Shown here piece after piece: positions 30,575-39,624 of a stretch of DNA of 41,724 bases; within the stretch, counting starts at the first letter, position 1, and every line of letters begins with the position of its first letter. Below the pieces are notes generated by a model. It did not search any database and was not told where the DNA came from. It saw only the letters and a list, made by a program, of their open reading frames with translations. Origin of the DNA: a virus; the IMG/VR virus record IMGVR_UViG_3300018063_000025, positions 1 to 41,724 of that record; one strand, given 5' to 3'. A program made the position numbers and the translations under genes.

Positions 30575-32430
30575 GATAGACTCGCTCCAGCCCAATGATC
30601 AGCGATCCTGACGTCACTTAAGATGGGCACCCGGCACGAGATCGCGGCGTGGGGGCCAAAGTCCTCGAGAATATACTTAATTGCACGCGGCACATGCTTC
30701 TTACCGCGCGGCACCGAGAAATCTATCTCGTCGTGCACCGACAACAGCATGCGAAATCCTTGTTTCTTGTGGGTGGCATGAAGTTCAATCATCTTCTGCT
30801 TCATGCAATCGGCGCTGGTGCCCTGGAATACTAGGCCCCCCGCCTTATATGCATGCGCGGGGCTGGGAAATCTGATCCGACGCCCAAGCATAGTTTTAAC
30901 GTATCCCCGACCCCGCGCAATGGACGCTGCTTGGTCCAAAAGCTGCCTGATACCAGGAATCGCGGAGTGATATTGTTCAAATTTAGCCTTGGCCTCAGGC
31001 CCCGCCACGAGCCATTCCCGTCCGGATCGGTCATGCCTGATGCTGAATTCAAGATCCATTTCCTCTGCCAGTTTGCCTTCGCCCATACCGAATACCAGGC
31101 CCAAATTAATTTGCTTCGCGTTGGCAGTGTTGCCAGCATATTTGGCGTCACGAGGAAGACCGGTGATGGCCGCAACCATCGCATGGAAATCGGTGGCCGG
31201 ATCGTCACGATACTTGGCGATGAGCGCCGGGTCATTAACATAATGGGCGAACCAACGGAATTCAAATTGTTCCCAATCTGCACAACACCAGTCTTGCCCC
31301 TCGTCCGGTACGAAACACGCACGCGTAATGAGCGCGATTTCCTTATCACGCTTCGGGATCTGTTGCAACGCCGGATCGTTGACTGAAAATCGCCCCGTAC
31401 CGGTCCCCAATTCGTTATCTCCGCGTGTTTGATTGTAATTCGGATGAACGTAGCCATTTACCTCGTGTCCCAGAATGTGATCCTTGAGGAAACTGCTCGC
31501 CTTCACCAAGGTCCGCACGTCGATCACGGCCTGGGCGCGCTTATCCCCCCGGTCCGCCATCAGCTTGAGTTTGATCTTGCTGAACGACCCCTCGCCCCCC
31601 GGCGTATCGTCCAGCAGCACCCCGTTATCCGCCCACCACCTGTCATCCTCGCCCTTCTTGACGTTGAACAATTTCCGCATCTGCGGCGGGGAGTTGGCGT
31701 TAAACTCCTGCCCCACCATCGCGTTCAGCGCGCTCTGTGCTCGCTGTATTCTGTCCTTGGTCAGGGCCAGTTCACGATGGGTGCGATCCAGGTCCACCCG
31801 GACCCCGCCCCATTCAAGGTCAACCAAGACCGGAGTGAGCGCTCGCTCCACCGCCCACACCCTTTCAAGCTCCTGTTCCGCAATTTGCTTCTCCTGCCAC
31901 AACCACAATTTGATAGCCAGTTGCGGGTCTTCGATTGCGTACTTACGAGCCAGCCGCTCGGGCGCGCGGTGAAGGTTCCCCATCTGGGCCTTGCGGGTCG
32001 GCTCGCCCCCGAACAGCTTGGCCAGATCACCGTATATGTCTACTTTGCCCTGGCCCACATACTTGCGGGCAAGCGCATCGAGTGAGAACGATGGCTCATG
32101 CTCATTAATCAATGCCGCCCGCACCATCGTGCATTCCATCCTATCGGCGGGGAACTCGATTCCTTTGCAACGGGCAAATAGGGCATCGAACTTGAGGTTG
32201 TGTCCCATGACCCGCCGGCATTGAGGCAGTAGCTTAATGAGCCACGGCACGATGTTGGAATTGGTGCGGACGTCCCAGTACCCGCTCGCCCATTCCTTTG
32301 TATCTGGGTCGTGCGCAGCAACTGCAACCCCGAACAGTCTGTCCTTTTTCCAGGATAGGCCCGTGGTTTCCACGTCCACCGACACTAGAGGATAGTCGGG
32401 CAGACGGGATAGATTGAGTTCCTTAATCAT
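30571..32430 (-). CDS. dpoZ: PolA-family DNA polymerase, DpoZ-like
   Basis: 619 residues, with 3'-5' exonuclease then polymerase. Exonuclease: VDVETTG (18-24), GHNLKFDALF (76-85), IEDPQLA (166-172). Polymerase: motif A CCADWEQFEFR (382-392, usual DYSQIELR), O-helix segment AKQINLGLVFGMG (438-450) and motif C VHDE (565-568). The coupling to purZ by ATGA, and to the helicase above by ATGA, is consistent with the dZTP-preferring DpoZ of Z-phages. Assignment as DpoZ relies on context; from motifs alone it is a family A polymerase. Confidence 0.88.
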   Translation of the reverse strand: MIKELNLSRLPDYPLVSVDVETTGLSWKKDRLFGVAVAAHDPDTKEWASGYWDVRTNSNIVPWLIKLLPQCRRVMGHNLKFDALFARCKGIEFPADRMECTMVRAALINEHEPSFSLDALARKYVGQGKVDIYGDLAKLFGGEPTRKAQMGNLHRAPERLARKYAIEDPQLAIKLWLWQEKQIAEQELERVWAVERALTPVLVDLEWGGVRVDLDRTHRELALTKDRIQRAQSALNAMVGQEFNANSPPQMRKLFNVKKGEDDRWWADNGVLLDDTPGGEGSFSKIKLKLMADRGDKRAQAVIDVRTLVKASSFLKDHILGHEVNGYVHPNYNQTRGDNELGTGTGRFSVNDPALQQIPKRDKEIALITRACFVPDEGQDWCCADWEQFEFRWFAHYVNDPALIAKYRDDPATDFHAMVAAITGLPRDAKYAGNTANAKQINLGLVFGMGEGKLAEEMDLEFSIRHDRSGREWLVAGPEAKAKFEQYHSAIPGIRQLLDQAASIARGRGYVKTMLGRRIRFPSPAHAYKAGGLVFQGTSADCMKQKMIELHATHKKQGFRMLLSVHDEIDFSVPRGKKHVPRAIKYILEDFGPHAAISCRVPILSDVRIADHWAGASLS

Positions 32431-33683
32431 TTTACTATGGGATTGTCGCCCGATAGGATCAGCCGTTGTTTCGCCCTCGTTAAACCGACGTACTGTACCC
32501 TCCGCTCGGCGTCCGGGTTGAGCGTCAACTGCTCCAGCACCCGGGCGGGCAGGTTCAGGTCCAGAATCACGGTGTCATGCTCCCGACCCTTGGCCTGATG
32601 GATCGTGGACACGATGTGTTTGATCGGCAAGCTAAGGTCCGCTTGCTCATAAAAATCGCGCCATGCCGGGGGCACTTCATTGATGATGATCCGCCCCGCT
32701 TTCAAATCCCGTGCGATATGGCTGGTCCACGGGCTCGGTCCGCCCCATACCTCATAGGGGGTCATGTCCTGATTAAGCATGCGCTTGATCTCGGCCACCC
32801 GGAATCTGTCGCGGGCCAGAATCAACGCCCCCTCGGGGGCCTCAGCCAGAATATCCAATGCATCAAATTCGCCCCACCGCACAACTTCACCATCCTCGGG
32901 GCGGGGCAGCCATGGTTTCAAGATTCGTAATTTAACACCGGTCATTGTGTCACTTGCCAATGTGGCAATTGTTCTGGGCACCCGATACGATTGCTCGAGC
33001 TTGATGTACTTGACGCCACCGTCATGGAACTTATGCATCCCGTGGGGGTCCGCGCCGCTCCATTCATAAATCGCCTGATCGTCGTCCCCGGCCACGAATA
33101 CTTCCTCCACGCCGGAATGTAGCAGCTTATGGAAAAATTTCCATTGCAAGGGGGTACAGTCCTGCGCTTCATCCAGGCACACCGTGGTATAAGGATGCCC
33201 CGCCCCCATGATTTTAGTCGCCCGCTCCAACATATCATCAAAGTCTACGTAGCCGTACGCCTTTTTCCACCGGCAGTAGGCTTCGATAAAGTACTCGTAG
33301 CGGGGCCGGGTGCCCGGTGCGCCTATTTCATCATACGCCTGATTGATGCTAATTATCTTGTTGCGGGCAAACGAAAAGCACGCCAGATACTCGTCGCCCT
33401 CTTGTTGTTCGTCATCGGTCTTGGTGCGAATCGGCACCCCGGTGGTGGCAGAAAGTACCTGCATCTTTATCGGGTCCGCCGCGACCGAGGCCCGGCTTAG
33501 GTTCAGGGCCTTAAATGCCAGTGAATGAAGGGTACTGGCATCGGCCTGGTTGGAGCGGAACGCAATCTCTTGCGCCGCGGCCTTGGTGTAGGACAGGCAT
33601 AGGGCATGGGCCCCCCGCACCCTGTCCATGAGTTCGGTCGTCTTGCCGGTGCCCGGGGGTCCGTAGATGACGGTTGATTTCAT
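32427..33683 (-). CDS. SF1 (UvrD/Rep-type) DNA helicase, 418 aa
   Basis: All signature motifs are visible: YGPPGTGKTT (7-16), DEAQD (171-175), GDDDQAIYEWSGA (199-211), LEQSYRVPRTI, a late VSTIHQAKGREHDTVIL and YVGLTRAKQRL. At 418 residues it is a compact member, about half of UvrD, like small phage repair helicases. It unwinds DNA with the polymerase. Start at 33683 follows GAGGAG and the terminator at 33698-33736. Confidence 0.92.
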   Translation of the reverse strand: MKSTVIYGPPGTGKTTELMDRVRGAHALCLSYTKAAAQEIAFRSNQADASTLHSLAFKALNLSRASVAADPIKMQVLSATTGVPIRTKTDDEQQEGDEYLACFSFARNKIISINQAYDEIGAPGTRPRYEYFIEAYCRWKKAYGYVDFDDMLERATKIMGAGHPYTTVCLDEAQDCTPLQWKFFHKLLHSGVEEVFVAGDDDQAIYEWSGADPHGMHKFHDGGVKYIKLEQSYRVPRTIATLASDTMTGVKLRILKPWLPRPEDGEVVRWGEFDALDILAEAPEGALILARDRFRVAEIKRMLNQDMTPYEVWGGPSPWTSHIARDLKAGRIIINEVPPAWRDFYEQADLSLPIKHIVSTIHQAKGREHDTVILDLNLPARVLEQLTLNPDAERRVQYVGLTRAKQRLILSGDNPIVK

Positions 33684-33697
33684 GCCCTCTCCTCCGA

Positions 33698-33736
33698 GGA
33701 AAAAGATGCCCCGGGCCGGGGAAAATAGCCCGGGGC
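33698..33736 (-). terminator. Intrinsic terminator after the ssDNA-binding candidate
   Basis: GCCCCGGGC (33708-33716) and GCCCGGGGC (33728-33736) form a perfect 9-bp stem; on the minus strand ATCTTTTTCC follows. It lies between the 275-residue protein gene and the SF1 helicase gene and would reduce transcription into the helicase and Z-cassette. Confidence 0.88.
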
Positions 33737-33745
33737 CAAAGGGTC

Positions 33746-34573
33746 TTACATTTCGGCGCCGGCCTCACCCGCTTCCGGCTCGTGCCCGGCGTCGTAACCG
33801 GTCACGTCCATGCGGACATTGCGCTCACCGCTTGCGATCTGGGTGTACAGATCCTCGGCGTGCTTGTAAAGGCGCTGTGCAGGGAACCCGGACTGGGCGA
33901 TCGTGTAGTTGTAGAAGTCGCCCTTCTGATTCTTTTGCATCTGAACCCCGACCCGATACACCCGTGCGAACCGATCGCCCCCGGCAAGGCTGACGAACGT
34001 ATTCCACTGACGGCTGATCTTGGCCTTGGTGCGCGGCATCGGAATCATGATTTTCTCAGCCTTGCCATCGGTCACGATCAGGCACAGGTGCTGCGGCGTG
34101 TCGATGACCATGATCTGGGACTTATCACCCTCGATCGTGGCGATCCGGCCCTTGGCATCCTCCGGGGTAGCAAACGCCCCAAAGAAGCCGCCGCCCGCCT
34201 TGCGCTCCTTCCACACGAGGAATTGCTTCGTGTAGTGGACCGGCACCACAAATACCTCGGTACCGTAAAGTTGGCGGGTGACCGAATTGGTCAGCATGCC
34301 GGGACGCGCCCCCTGGATGAAGCCGGGGTCACCATCCTTTACCGCCGGGGACAAGGCCTGTACCACTTCCAACCTGGGAATGACCAGATCTTCAATGGCC
34401 ACATGTTCCGATCCACGGCCGGCTCCCGTTGCGCATAGGTAATCGGGCGGAATATCACCCGCCACGATCAACGGGCCACCGGTCACGGCCAGAGCCTTGC
34501 CCTTATCTACCCCGGATGGGGCCTTTATTTCGAATGCCGACAGGTCGCCGGTCTTCTTTCCTTGCTTCGTCAT
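33746..34573 (-). CDS. Putative single-stranded DNA-binding protein, 275 aa
   Basis: Begins MTKQGKKTGDLSAFEIKAPS and includes IEDLVIPRLEVVQALSPAV, FVVPVHYTKQFLVWKERKAGGGFFGAF and RQWNTFVSLAGGDRFARVYRV, aromatic/basic strands in a beta-rich chain, and ends acidic (GYDAGHEPEAGEAGAEM). An acidic tail after a beta core is the plan of many phage SSBs such as gp2.5. It is followed by a terminator, so it would be overproduced, as a stoichiometric DNA-coating protein should be. The family is not recognised by motif, so this is a context call. Confidence 0.5.
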   Translation of the reverse strand: MTKQGKKTGDLSAFEIKAPSGVDKGKALAVTGGPLIVAGDIPPDYLCATGAGRGSEHVAIEDLVIPRLEVVQALSPAVKDGDPGFIQGARPGMLTNSVTRQLYGTEVFVVPVHYTKQFLVWKERKAGGGFFGAFATPEDAKGRIATIEGDKSQIMVIDTPQHLCLIVTDGKAEKIMIPMPRTKAKISRQWNTFVSLAGGDRFARVYRVGVQMQKNQKGDFYNYTIAQSGFPAQRLYKHAEDLYTQIASGERNVRMDVTGYDAGHEPEAGEAGAEM

Positions 34574-34574
34574 T

Positions 34575-34766
34575 CTAATCTCCTAAGTTAGTGATTCTGG
34601 GCGCACGATCAATGGGGGCCGCGCCCTTTACCCCGCAAACATCGCATACCGGCCCCCAATGGTAACGCTCCGGGTACCGATGCGATAGAAGCACTTGCCA
34701 CGATGACCCGCAACATTGCCACTCTATCAACATCCACTGCCGATAGGGGCATCGTATAGTGATCAT
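34575..34766 (-). CDS. Small Cys-rich protein, 63 aa
   Basis: ATG 34766 in an ATGA overlap with the preceding stop; TAG ends one base before the ATG of the next gene. Chain MITIRCPYRQWMLIEWQCCG ... WGPVCDVCGVKG, with CC and CDVC separated by about 22 residues, so a zinc ribbon is plausible. Function unknown. Confidence 0.6.
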   Translation of the reverse strand: MITIRCPYRQWMLIEWQCCGSSWQVLLSHRYPERYHWGPVCDVCGVKGAAPIDRAPRITNLGD

Positions 34767-35281
34767 CCTTTCGTGATTGACGCCCGCGTGTAGGGCGTGA
34801 CATTAAGAAGGTCGATCGGATATTCCTTCCCGTCCTTGATCGCCCGGATGACGTACGCCTTGAGGGTGCTGGAATTGATCGTCTCCTGGATCAAGTCGCC
34901 GAGCTTGCGCTTAGTCAGCCATGACCGCAGATCATCCTTGTGATCCGCCTTGACCGAGACGAATAGATCGGGGGTGAGGCTCAACCGCCCCAAGTCCTCG
35001 ATACGGATGTTCTCGATGTGCTCGCGCTCCATGGCCTCGGGCACGAGCTCCATGCGCATCACGTCGTGATACGCGTTCACGTACTTGGTCAGGTCGTCGA
35101 GGTAGTCTTTGGCGCGGCGAATGGCGTCGAGTTCAAAGGCCAGATCGATCGTCTTAGCCGATTGCCCGTATTCGCTGCGAGCCAGCGCCTTGCGCGTTTC
35201 CTCATCCACGCCCAAGTTCGCATTCATGGTGGCAGTGAACTTGCGAACCATATCCGTCGTCGGTGTCTTACGGCGCGTCAT
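34763..35281 (-). CDS. Hypothetical replication-region protein, 172 aa
   Basis: First gene of the transcript from 35325-35354, with a GGAGGA site before the ATG. N-terminal MTRRKTPTTDMVRKFTATMN is basic; the rest is helical with AFELDAIRRAKDYLDDLTKY and a C-terminal domain RKLGDLIQETINSSTLKAYV. No catalytic motif seen. It may be a replication accessory factor, judged by neighbours only. Confidence 0.55.
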   Translation of the reverse strand: MTRRKTPTTDMVRKFTATMNANLGVDEETRKALARSEYGQSAKTIDLAFELDAIRRAKDYLDDLTKYVNAYHDVMRMELVPEAMEREHIENIRIEDLGRLSLTPDLFVSVKADHKDDLRSWLTKRKLGDLIQETINSSTLKAYVIRAIKDGKEYPIDLLNVTPYTRASITKG

Positions 35282-35300
35282 TTCTCAATCCTCCAGTCGA

Positions 35301-35316
35301 GGTCCGGGGTCGGACC
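35301..35316 (-). promoter_or_regulatory. 5'-end hairpin of the replication transcript
   Basis: GGTCCG (35301-35306) and CGGACC (35311-35316) form a 6-bp stem with a 4-base loop at the predicted 5' end of the message from promoter 35325-35354, where it could protect the message. Confidence 0.45.
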
Positions 35317-35324
35317 GAGCCACT

Positions 35325-35354
35325 AGTATAGCACGACTGATACCCCGCTGTCAA
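35325..35354 (-). promoter_or_regulatory. Sigma70-type leftward promoter
   Basis: On the minus strand TTGACA (35354-35349), 18-base spacer, TATACT (35330-35325). The -35 directly follows the stop codon of the HNH gene 35355-35819. It drives the gene at 34763-35281 and those beyond. Confidence 0.82.
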
Positions 35355-35819
35355 CTACTGTCCATACTGCAGCGCACCATGTATCCGCCACGCCCTGACC
35401 TGGCAATTTGCACACAGTGTTCTGAACATCGGTGGAAAATTATTTTTGACGATCCATCGATACAACACATAGCCAGACATTCGTCGTTTTCCTTTCCTAC
35501 ACTTATACTTATAACCATCTTGATTAATGTGATCCATACTAAGTACCATGGGATCACGTTCACCGCACATTTTACAACGTTTACCGTATTTTTCAAACAC
35601 TAATTTTCGGTCTTTACTCGCCCTCTTTAAACGACTCGCTCTACGACTTGCTCTAGTACTGGCTATTAATTCTTCTTTACTCTTCCTAGGCGGACGTGGT
35701 TTTGGAACATAACTACGTTTACGATATTCCCTCATTTTTTCCCTATAATGCTCCTTTCTTTGCTCCATGGTAAGCTTTAAGCGATGCCGTCTCCTCCATT
35801 CTATCATCTTATTCATCAT
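35355..35819 (-). CDS. HNH endonuclease, 154 aa, relative of the gene at 12503
   Basis: A very basic N-terminus with Lys/Arg-rich repeats (MMNKMIEWRRRHRLKLTMEQ), then CKMCGERD, MDHINQDG, GYVLYRWIVKNNFPPMF and CANC, motif for motif like the protein at 12503-12889. The DNA is visibly richer in A/T than the flanks. It inserts between helicase and promoter, each intact, as a free-standing homing endonuclease would. Confidence 0.88.
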   Translation of the reverse strand: MMNKMIEWRRRHRLKLTMEQRKEHYREKMREYRKRSYVPKPRPPRKSKEELIASTRASRRASRLKRASKDRKLVFEKYGKRCKMCGERDPMVLSMDHINQDGYKYKCRKGKRRMSGYVLYRWIVKNNFPPMFRTLCANCQVRAWRIHGALQYGQ

Positions 35820-37577
35820 TTACCCCCCGTCCAGCAGGCGCGTTACGTCAGATATGCGCGCACGCATGAAATCGCTCAGGTCCTGCTTGCCCTTGAGCGC
35901 GGCCATGATCGCCGGGTCCACGGTCTTTTCCGCGATCAGGTCGATGTAAGCGGGCGATGCCTTGGTCTGATCGCCCCATGCCCGGTCCTCGGCCTGCGCC
36001 CGGTCGATATACTTGAACGTATTGTTATAGAAGATATTTATCGTGGACGTCGGCATCGGGTAGCCCATGCCCCCGGTCGCTGCGTTACCGAGGATGAACT
36101 GTATGCCCCCATCGCGCAGCGCACGGACCACGGGCTGACGATCGTTCTCGGGCACCCGGCCGTGCAATTCGCCGAATTTGATCTTCATCTGCTGCAAGGC
36201 CCAGCGCACCGCGTCTATCTCCGGATGGTAAACGCACCAGATCACGCCCTGCTCGTGCCTCGCCTCCTCGATGATGGCCTGGATCTCGATCACCTTGGGA
36301 TTCACCTTAGGGGCAACAATTTCAACAGGATCGTAATGGTGCCTGATGGCCGCGCCCACTTTGGTTTCGACTCGGCGAACGGTGTATCCGCCCGCGACTT
36401 GGTGCAAGCGCAGTGCTAATTCTAGAACGTTGGCGATCGTATGGTCGATATCCTTGAAGATGATCGCGTCCTCCGACCGTATGCGCTTGTAAACCTCGCG
36501 CTGGGCTTTGCTGATCTGGACCGTGCGGGTCTGGTAGCGTTTAGGAGGCAGATCATAAGCGTCCTTCTTAAGGACCTGAAACGTGTACGGGGCCACGGTT
36601 TCGATGAGTTCATCCAGGTTCTGATAGCCCACGACCTGGAGCGGCTTTCCCTTCTTCCCATCAGCCAGAGTCTTACGATACCCGCCGAAAACGGCATAGC
36701 GGTTCTTGAACGCATAAAAGTCTCCAATTCCGATGATGTTGGGATCAAGGAATTCGTATTGCATGTATAAGTTAAGGGGCGAATCGGCTATCGGGGTCCC
36801 GGTCATGGCGATTCGCTTAGGTACAAGCCGCCCATAACTTACGCAATGTCGGGCCCGGCCGGCGTCATGGCCCGCGATGTACGAAGTCTCGTCGCCTGCG
36901 ATCGCGGTCTTGGGGTTAAGGCGCAGAAACTCGGCCACAAGCTCGGGCATGCGGCCCTGCGATAGTGACTCGAAGCCGACCAGCAGACACTTGAATTTAA
37001 CCTCCGGGTCACTGGCCCATTGATAGACAAGCTTGTCATCGGTGTCCGCCATCCGCCAGTCGATCGGCAGGGGTGAGTGCAGGTCAAATTGTTCAAGCCA
37101 GTTATTGCGTAGCGTTAACTTGCACAGGACCAGCATCGACTCGATCACGTTCTCCATCCGCCATGCGCAACACAGATCGATGGCCACCTTACTTTTGCCC
37201 GTCTGCATATCCATGAACAGGGCGAAGGCATTCAGCCCATAACCTTTGGCAAGTGCAGCGTGCTGGTGCCTGCGCGGCTCGGTCTTAAACTTATACCACG
37301 TGGGGAACGGGATCTTGGGCCCGAGCTTAACGATCTCCTCCAATTTATCCATGGCCGCGAGCGCCCCCGGGCTGATCATCGCGTACGGGGTCACCTTATC
37401 CCGTATGTACTCTACGTTCAACCGGGTGACGGGCACCATCCAGCCCTGACGCGATTTCGCCCAACGGCGGGAGGGCATGTCGCGAACCAGGTCGTTGGCC
37501 CATATCGGCAGGCGCACCACCATCCGCCCATCGTCCTGGTCATAAGTAATGTTAATTGGCTTGGATTCGAGGCTCAT
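35820..37577 (-). CDS. SF2 (SNF2-type) helicase, 585 aa
   Basis: Motif I MDMQTGKSK (122-130), motif II GDETSYIAGHD (DETS 229-232), motif III MTGTPIADSPLNLYMQY, and in the second RecA-like domain GVIWCVYHPEIDAVRWALQQ, FILGNAATGGMGYPM and RAQAEDRAWGDQTK. This is the Swi2/Snf2-like layout common in phage replication helicases. It lies between primase and polymerase genes and probably opens DNA for replication. Confidence 0.9.
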   Translation of the reverse strand: MSLESKPINITYDQDDGRMVVRLPIWANDLVRDMPSRRWAKSRQGWMVPVTRLNVEYIRDKVTPYAMISPGALAAMDKLEEIVKLGPKIPFPTWYKFKTEPRRHQHAALAKGYGLNAFALFMDMQTGKSKVAIDLCCAWRMENVIESMLVLCKLTLRNNWLEQFDLHSPLPIDWRMADTDDKLVYQWASDPEVKFKCLLVGFESLSQGRMPELVAEFLRLNPKTAIAGDETSYIAGHDAGRARHCVSYGRLVPKRIAMTGTPIADSPLNLYMQYEFLDPNIIGIGDFYAFKNRYAVFGGYRKTLADGKKGKPLQVVGYQNLDELIETVAPYTFQVLKKDAYDLPPKRYQTRTVQISKAQREVYKRIRSEDAIIFKDIDHTIANVLELALRLHQVAGGYTVRRVETKVGAAIRHHYDPVEIVAPKVNPKVIEIQAIIEEARHEQGVIWCVYHPEIDAVRWALQQMKIKFGELHGRVPENDRQPVVRALRDGGIQFILGNAATGGMGYPMPTSTINIFYNNTFKYIDRAQAEDRAWGDQTKASPAYIDLIAEKTVDPAIMAALKGKQDLSDFMRARISDVTRLLDGG

Positions 37578-37584
37578 GATTTAC

Positions 37585-39168
37585 CTAGATCTCCGACTTG
37601 AATTCGGGCGGCATCGGCTCCGCGCCGCTGATCTCACGAGCCGGCAGGTACCACACATGAACGTAACCCTTGTCACTTTTAACCCCGATACGGAGCCGGG
37701 TCGTCCTCACCATGTCGCGCACCGCCGCCCATAGCGCCACGCCCTTTAATTCCTCAGACTTGGTGCGTTTCAAATAGGCGATGAAATCCGGGGCACGAAA
37801 TGCGACGCAGATCTCATCATCGATCCTCTGCGTGATCGGCAAGCCGCGCAACAAGCCGTCGCGATCCTCTAATGTCGGCTCCTTGCCATTGACCCACGCC
37901 TTCTGTGCATAATCACGTAACCGCTGGCGTATGACCCCCGACGTCGATGCCTCCTCCGGTACGTCCATCACCCGGGCCTTGGTCATAAGCTCGGTCAGGA
38001 TGCGATCCCATTCAACGGGCTTAAGCGCTGGCACCACCCGCAGTAGCTTTTCTGCAATGGCCATCCGTATGATGGGCCACGCCATCAATTGTTCAGTGCT
38101 GAACATCACTCGCGCCCCGTCCACGGTCAATTCCCATCGCACCGGGTCGGATGTGAATTTAATCAGGTCTGCGAATATGGGCAATTGGGCAAGTTGGGCC
38201 AGCGCCTCATACTCTGCCTTACTGACCCCAAACTTGCGGGTCATGCATGTTTCGCGCTCGCATAGGGTCCGTAGCGGCTCCTCCTGACAGCGGTATTTGT
38301 TCTCTTCCTTCTTGGCCGAGGCTATGGTGCGTACGGCCTCAGCCTTCGGCAGGGGCTTCTTAAATACCGCTGCATTGGCGTCATTCGCCGTCGTCTCATA
38401 TTTATCCGCCGGTTGACTCTTACGCAGGTACACGCTAATGTTGAATAAGGCTTCATTGCGATGGCCCTCCGCCACCCCCGATGCAAACATCTTCTGTACG
38501 CAAGGCGGGGCGTCGGGGTGATTGGACCCCATGACCTTGCGCAATCCATCCTTTGGTATGCGTAGCTTCTCGGCCAGTGATACGAAAGCCTCGAGCGGAA
38601 GCCGGTGCCCGTCGCGCACGGCGTACCGCACGGTTTCGGCCCCGCCCATATAGGGCAAGTTAATCCAATTGCCCATCTGTCGCACGCCGCGCCCATCGAT
38701 CGATAGCTTGGCCTGCTTGGGGAAGATCTCGGACCCGGAGTACCCGAGTTCCGCCGCCCATTTGCCCATCACCGCCCGCGCCTGGACCGCGAGCACCGGC
38801 TCCATGAAAAAGGCATAGACATGGACCCCGCCCGACTTGGACCGGCACGCCAGCAGCGGCAAATCGTGCTCGGTTATGTACTTATCAATGGGGGCAATTG
38901 ATATGTCCTCATCCCCCTCGTGATTGTCTATATCGACCGCGGACCATGCGCAGCGGTCGTCGTCCGTGATCGGGACCGAACCGACCCCCTCCTTTCCCTC
39001 CAGGTGTAGCTCCATGTCAGGGATCGACAGCGGCCGATATTCCGTGCGCATCTTACTAGTGCGTGGATCAAAGCGTCCGGACGAGCGTTGATTGCCCGCG
39101 AACAACTTTAGCAGCCGCTCGGCCGCATCAGACGGCGGCGGAAGCGGTAGCGGGGGCTTTTTTGCCAT
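37585..39168 (-). CDS. Archaeo-eukaryotic-type primase, 527 aa
   Basis: The AEP catalytic pieces appear in order: WSAVDIDNHEGD with DID (79-81), SKSGGVHVYAF with SGGVH (112-116) and GNWINLPY (about 166-173). A later Cys cluster CQEEPLRTLCERETC followed by RKFG is like the zinc-binding region of other phage AEP primases. The C-terminal third is helical and basic. It starts at MAKKPPLP with no visible ribosome site. It would prime DNA synthesis and replaces a DnaG-type primase, of which none is seen. Confidence 0.85.
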   Translation of the reverse strand: MAKKPPLPLPPPSDAAERLLKLFAGNQRSSGRFDPRTSKMRTEYRPLSIPDMELHLEGKEGVGSVPITDDDRCAWSAVDIDNHEGDEDISIAPIDKYITEHDLPLLACRSKSGGVHVYAFFMEPVLAVQARAVMGKWAAELGYSGSEIFPKQAKLSIDGRGVRQMGNWINLPYMGGAETVRYAVRDGHRLPLEAFVSLAEKLRIPKDGLRKVMGSNHPDAPPCVQKMFASGVAEGHRNEALFNISVYLRKSQPADKYETTANDANAAVFKKPLPKAEAVRTIASAKKEENKYRCQEEPLRTLCERETCMTRKFGVSKAEYEALAQLAQLPIFADLIKFTSDPVRWELTVDGARVMFSTEQLMAWPIIRMAIAEKLLRVVPALKPVEWDRILTELMTKARVMDVPEEASTSGVIRQRLRDYAQKAWVNGKEPTLEDRDGLLRGLPITQRIDDEICVAFRAPDFIAYLKRTKSEELKGVALWAAVRDMVRTTRLRIGVKSDKGYVHVWYLPAREISGAEPMPPEFKSEI

Positions 39169-39202
39169 TTGTATTTTCAGCAGACCGGCGCGCGTTTATG
39201 GG

Positions 39203-39394
39203 TTACAGCACATCATTCTTTTTAGGGCCCCATGATTCTGTTACTTGAGCCAATTCTCGATGTTCTGCAAATTCATATCGATCCCTCCCTGTGGCGCTGG
39301 CGCGGTGGAGTAAATAATCCCGCCCCCGGGCGCGCATACGACGCATCAATGCCGCCGTCTGTTCCCGCCGCTTTTTTAAATCCCGCGTGGGCAC
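39203..39394 (-). CDS. Hypothetical small basic protein, 63 aa
   Basis: GTG at 39394, overlapping the preceding gene by 19 bases. Very Arg-rich (LKKRREQTAALMRRMRARGR). Weak ribosome site, so the start may instead be the ATG at 39346. Not recognised. Confidence 0.45.
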   Translation of the reverse strand: MPTRDLKKRREQTAALMRRMRARGRDYLLHRASATGRDRYEFAEHRELAQVTESWGPKKNDVL

Positions 39395-39624
39395 AGGCGC
39401 TCGATGTGGGCCAGCATTGTAAACAGTTCACCGGCACTCTGTGCGGTGGCCGAGAACTCGATCTTATGCGTATCGCCACCGTACACCCGCATCCGCATCG
39501 GGAACCCGATGGCACGGGCCAGATCGATGCGGTCCGCCGACGGGCGGGCGAATGCGAGCGAATAGGCAATGAACCCATTGGGGTCGACGGCGTGCCAAAA
39601 CTTGGCAATCATCATCGCTTTCAT
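39376..39624 (-). CDS. Hypothetical protein, 82 aa
   Basis: ATG 39624 overlaps the preceding stop by ATGA. Sequence MKAMMIAKFWHAVDPNGFIA ... FPMRMRVYGGDTHKIEFSAT ... FTMLAHIERLCPRGI. A short mixed alpha/beta protein; no recognised domain. Confidence 0.6.
   Translation of the reverse strand: MKAMMIAKFWHAVDPNGFIAYSLAFARPSADRIDLARAIGFPMRMRVYGGDTHKIEFSATAQSAGELFTMLAHIERLCPRGI

Noticed and set aside
31835-31846. GTGAGCGCTCGC, near the operator consensus
   Set aside because: It is inside dpoZ with no promoter around it; most likely coding chance.
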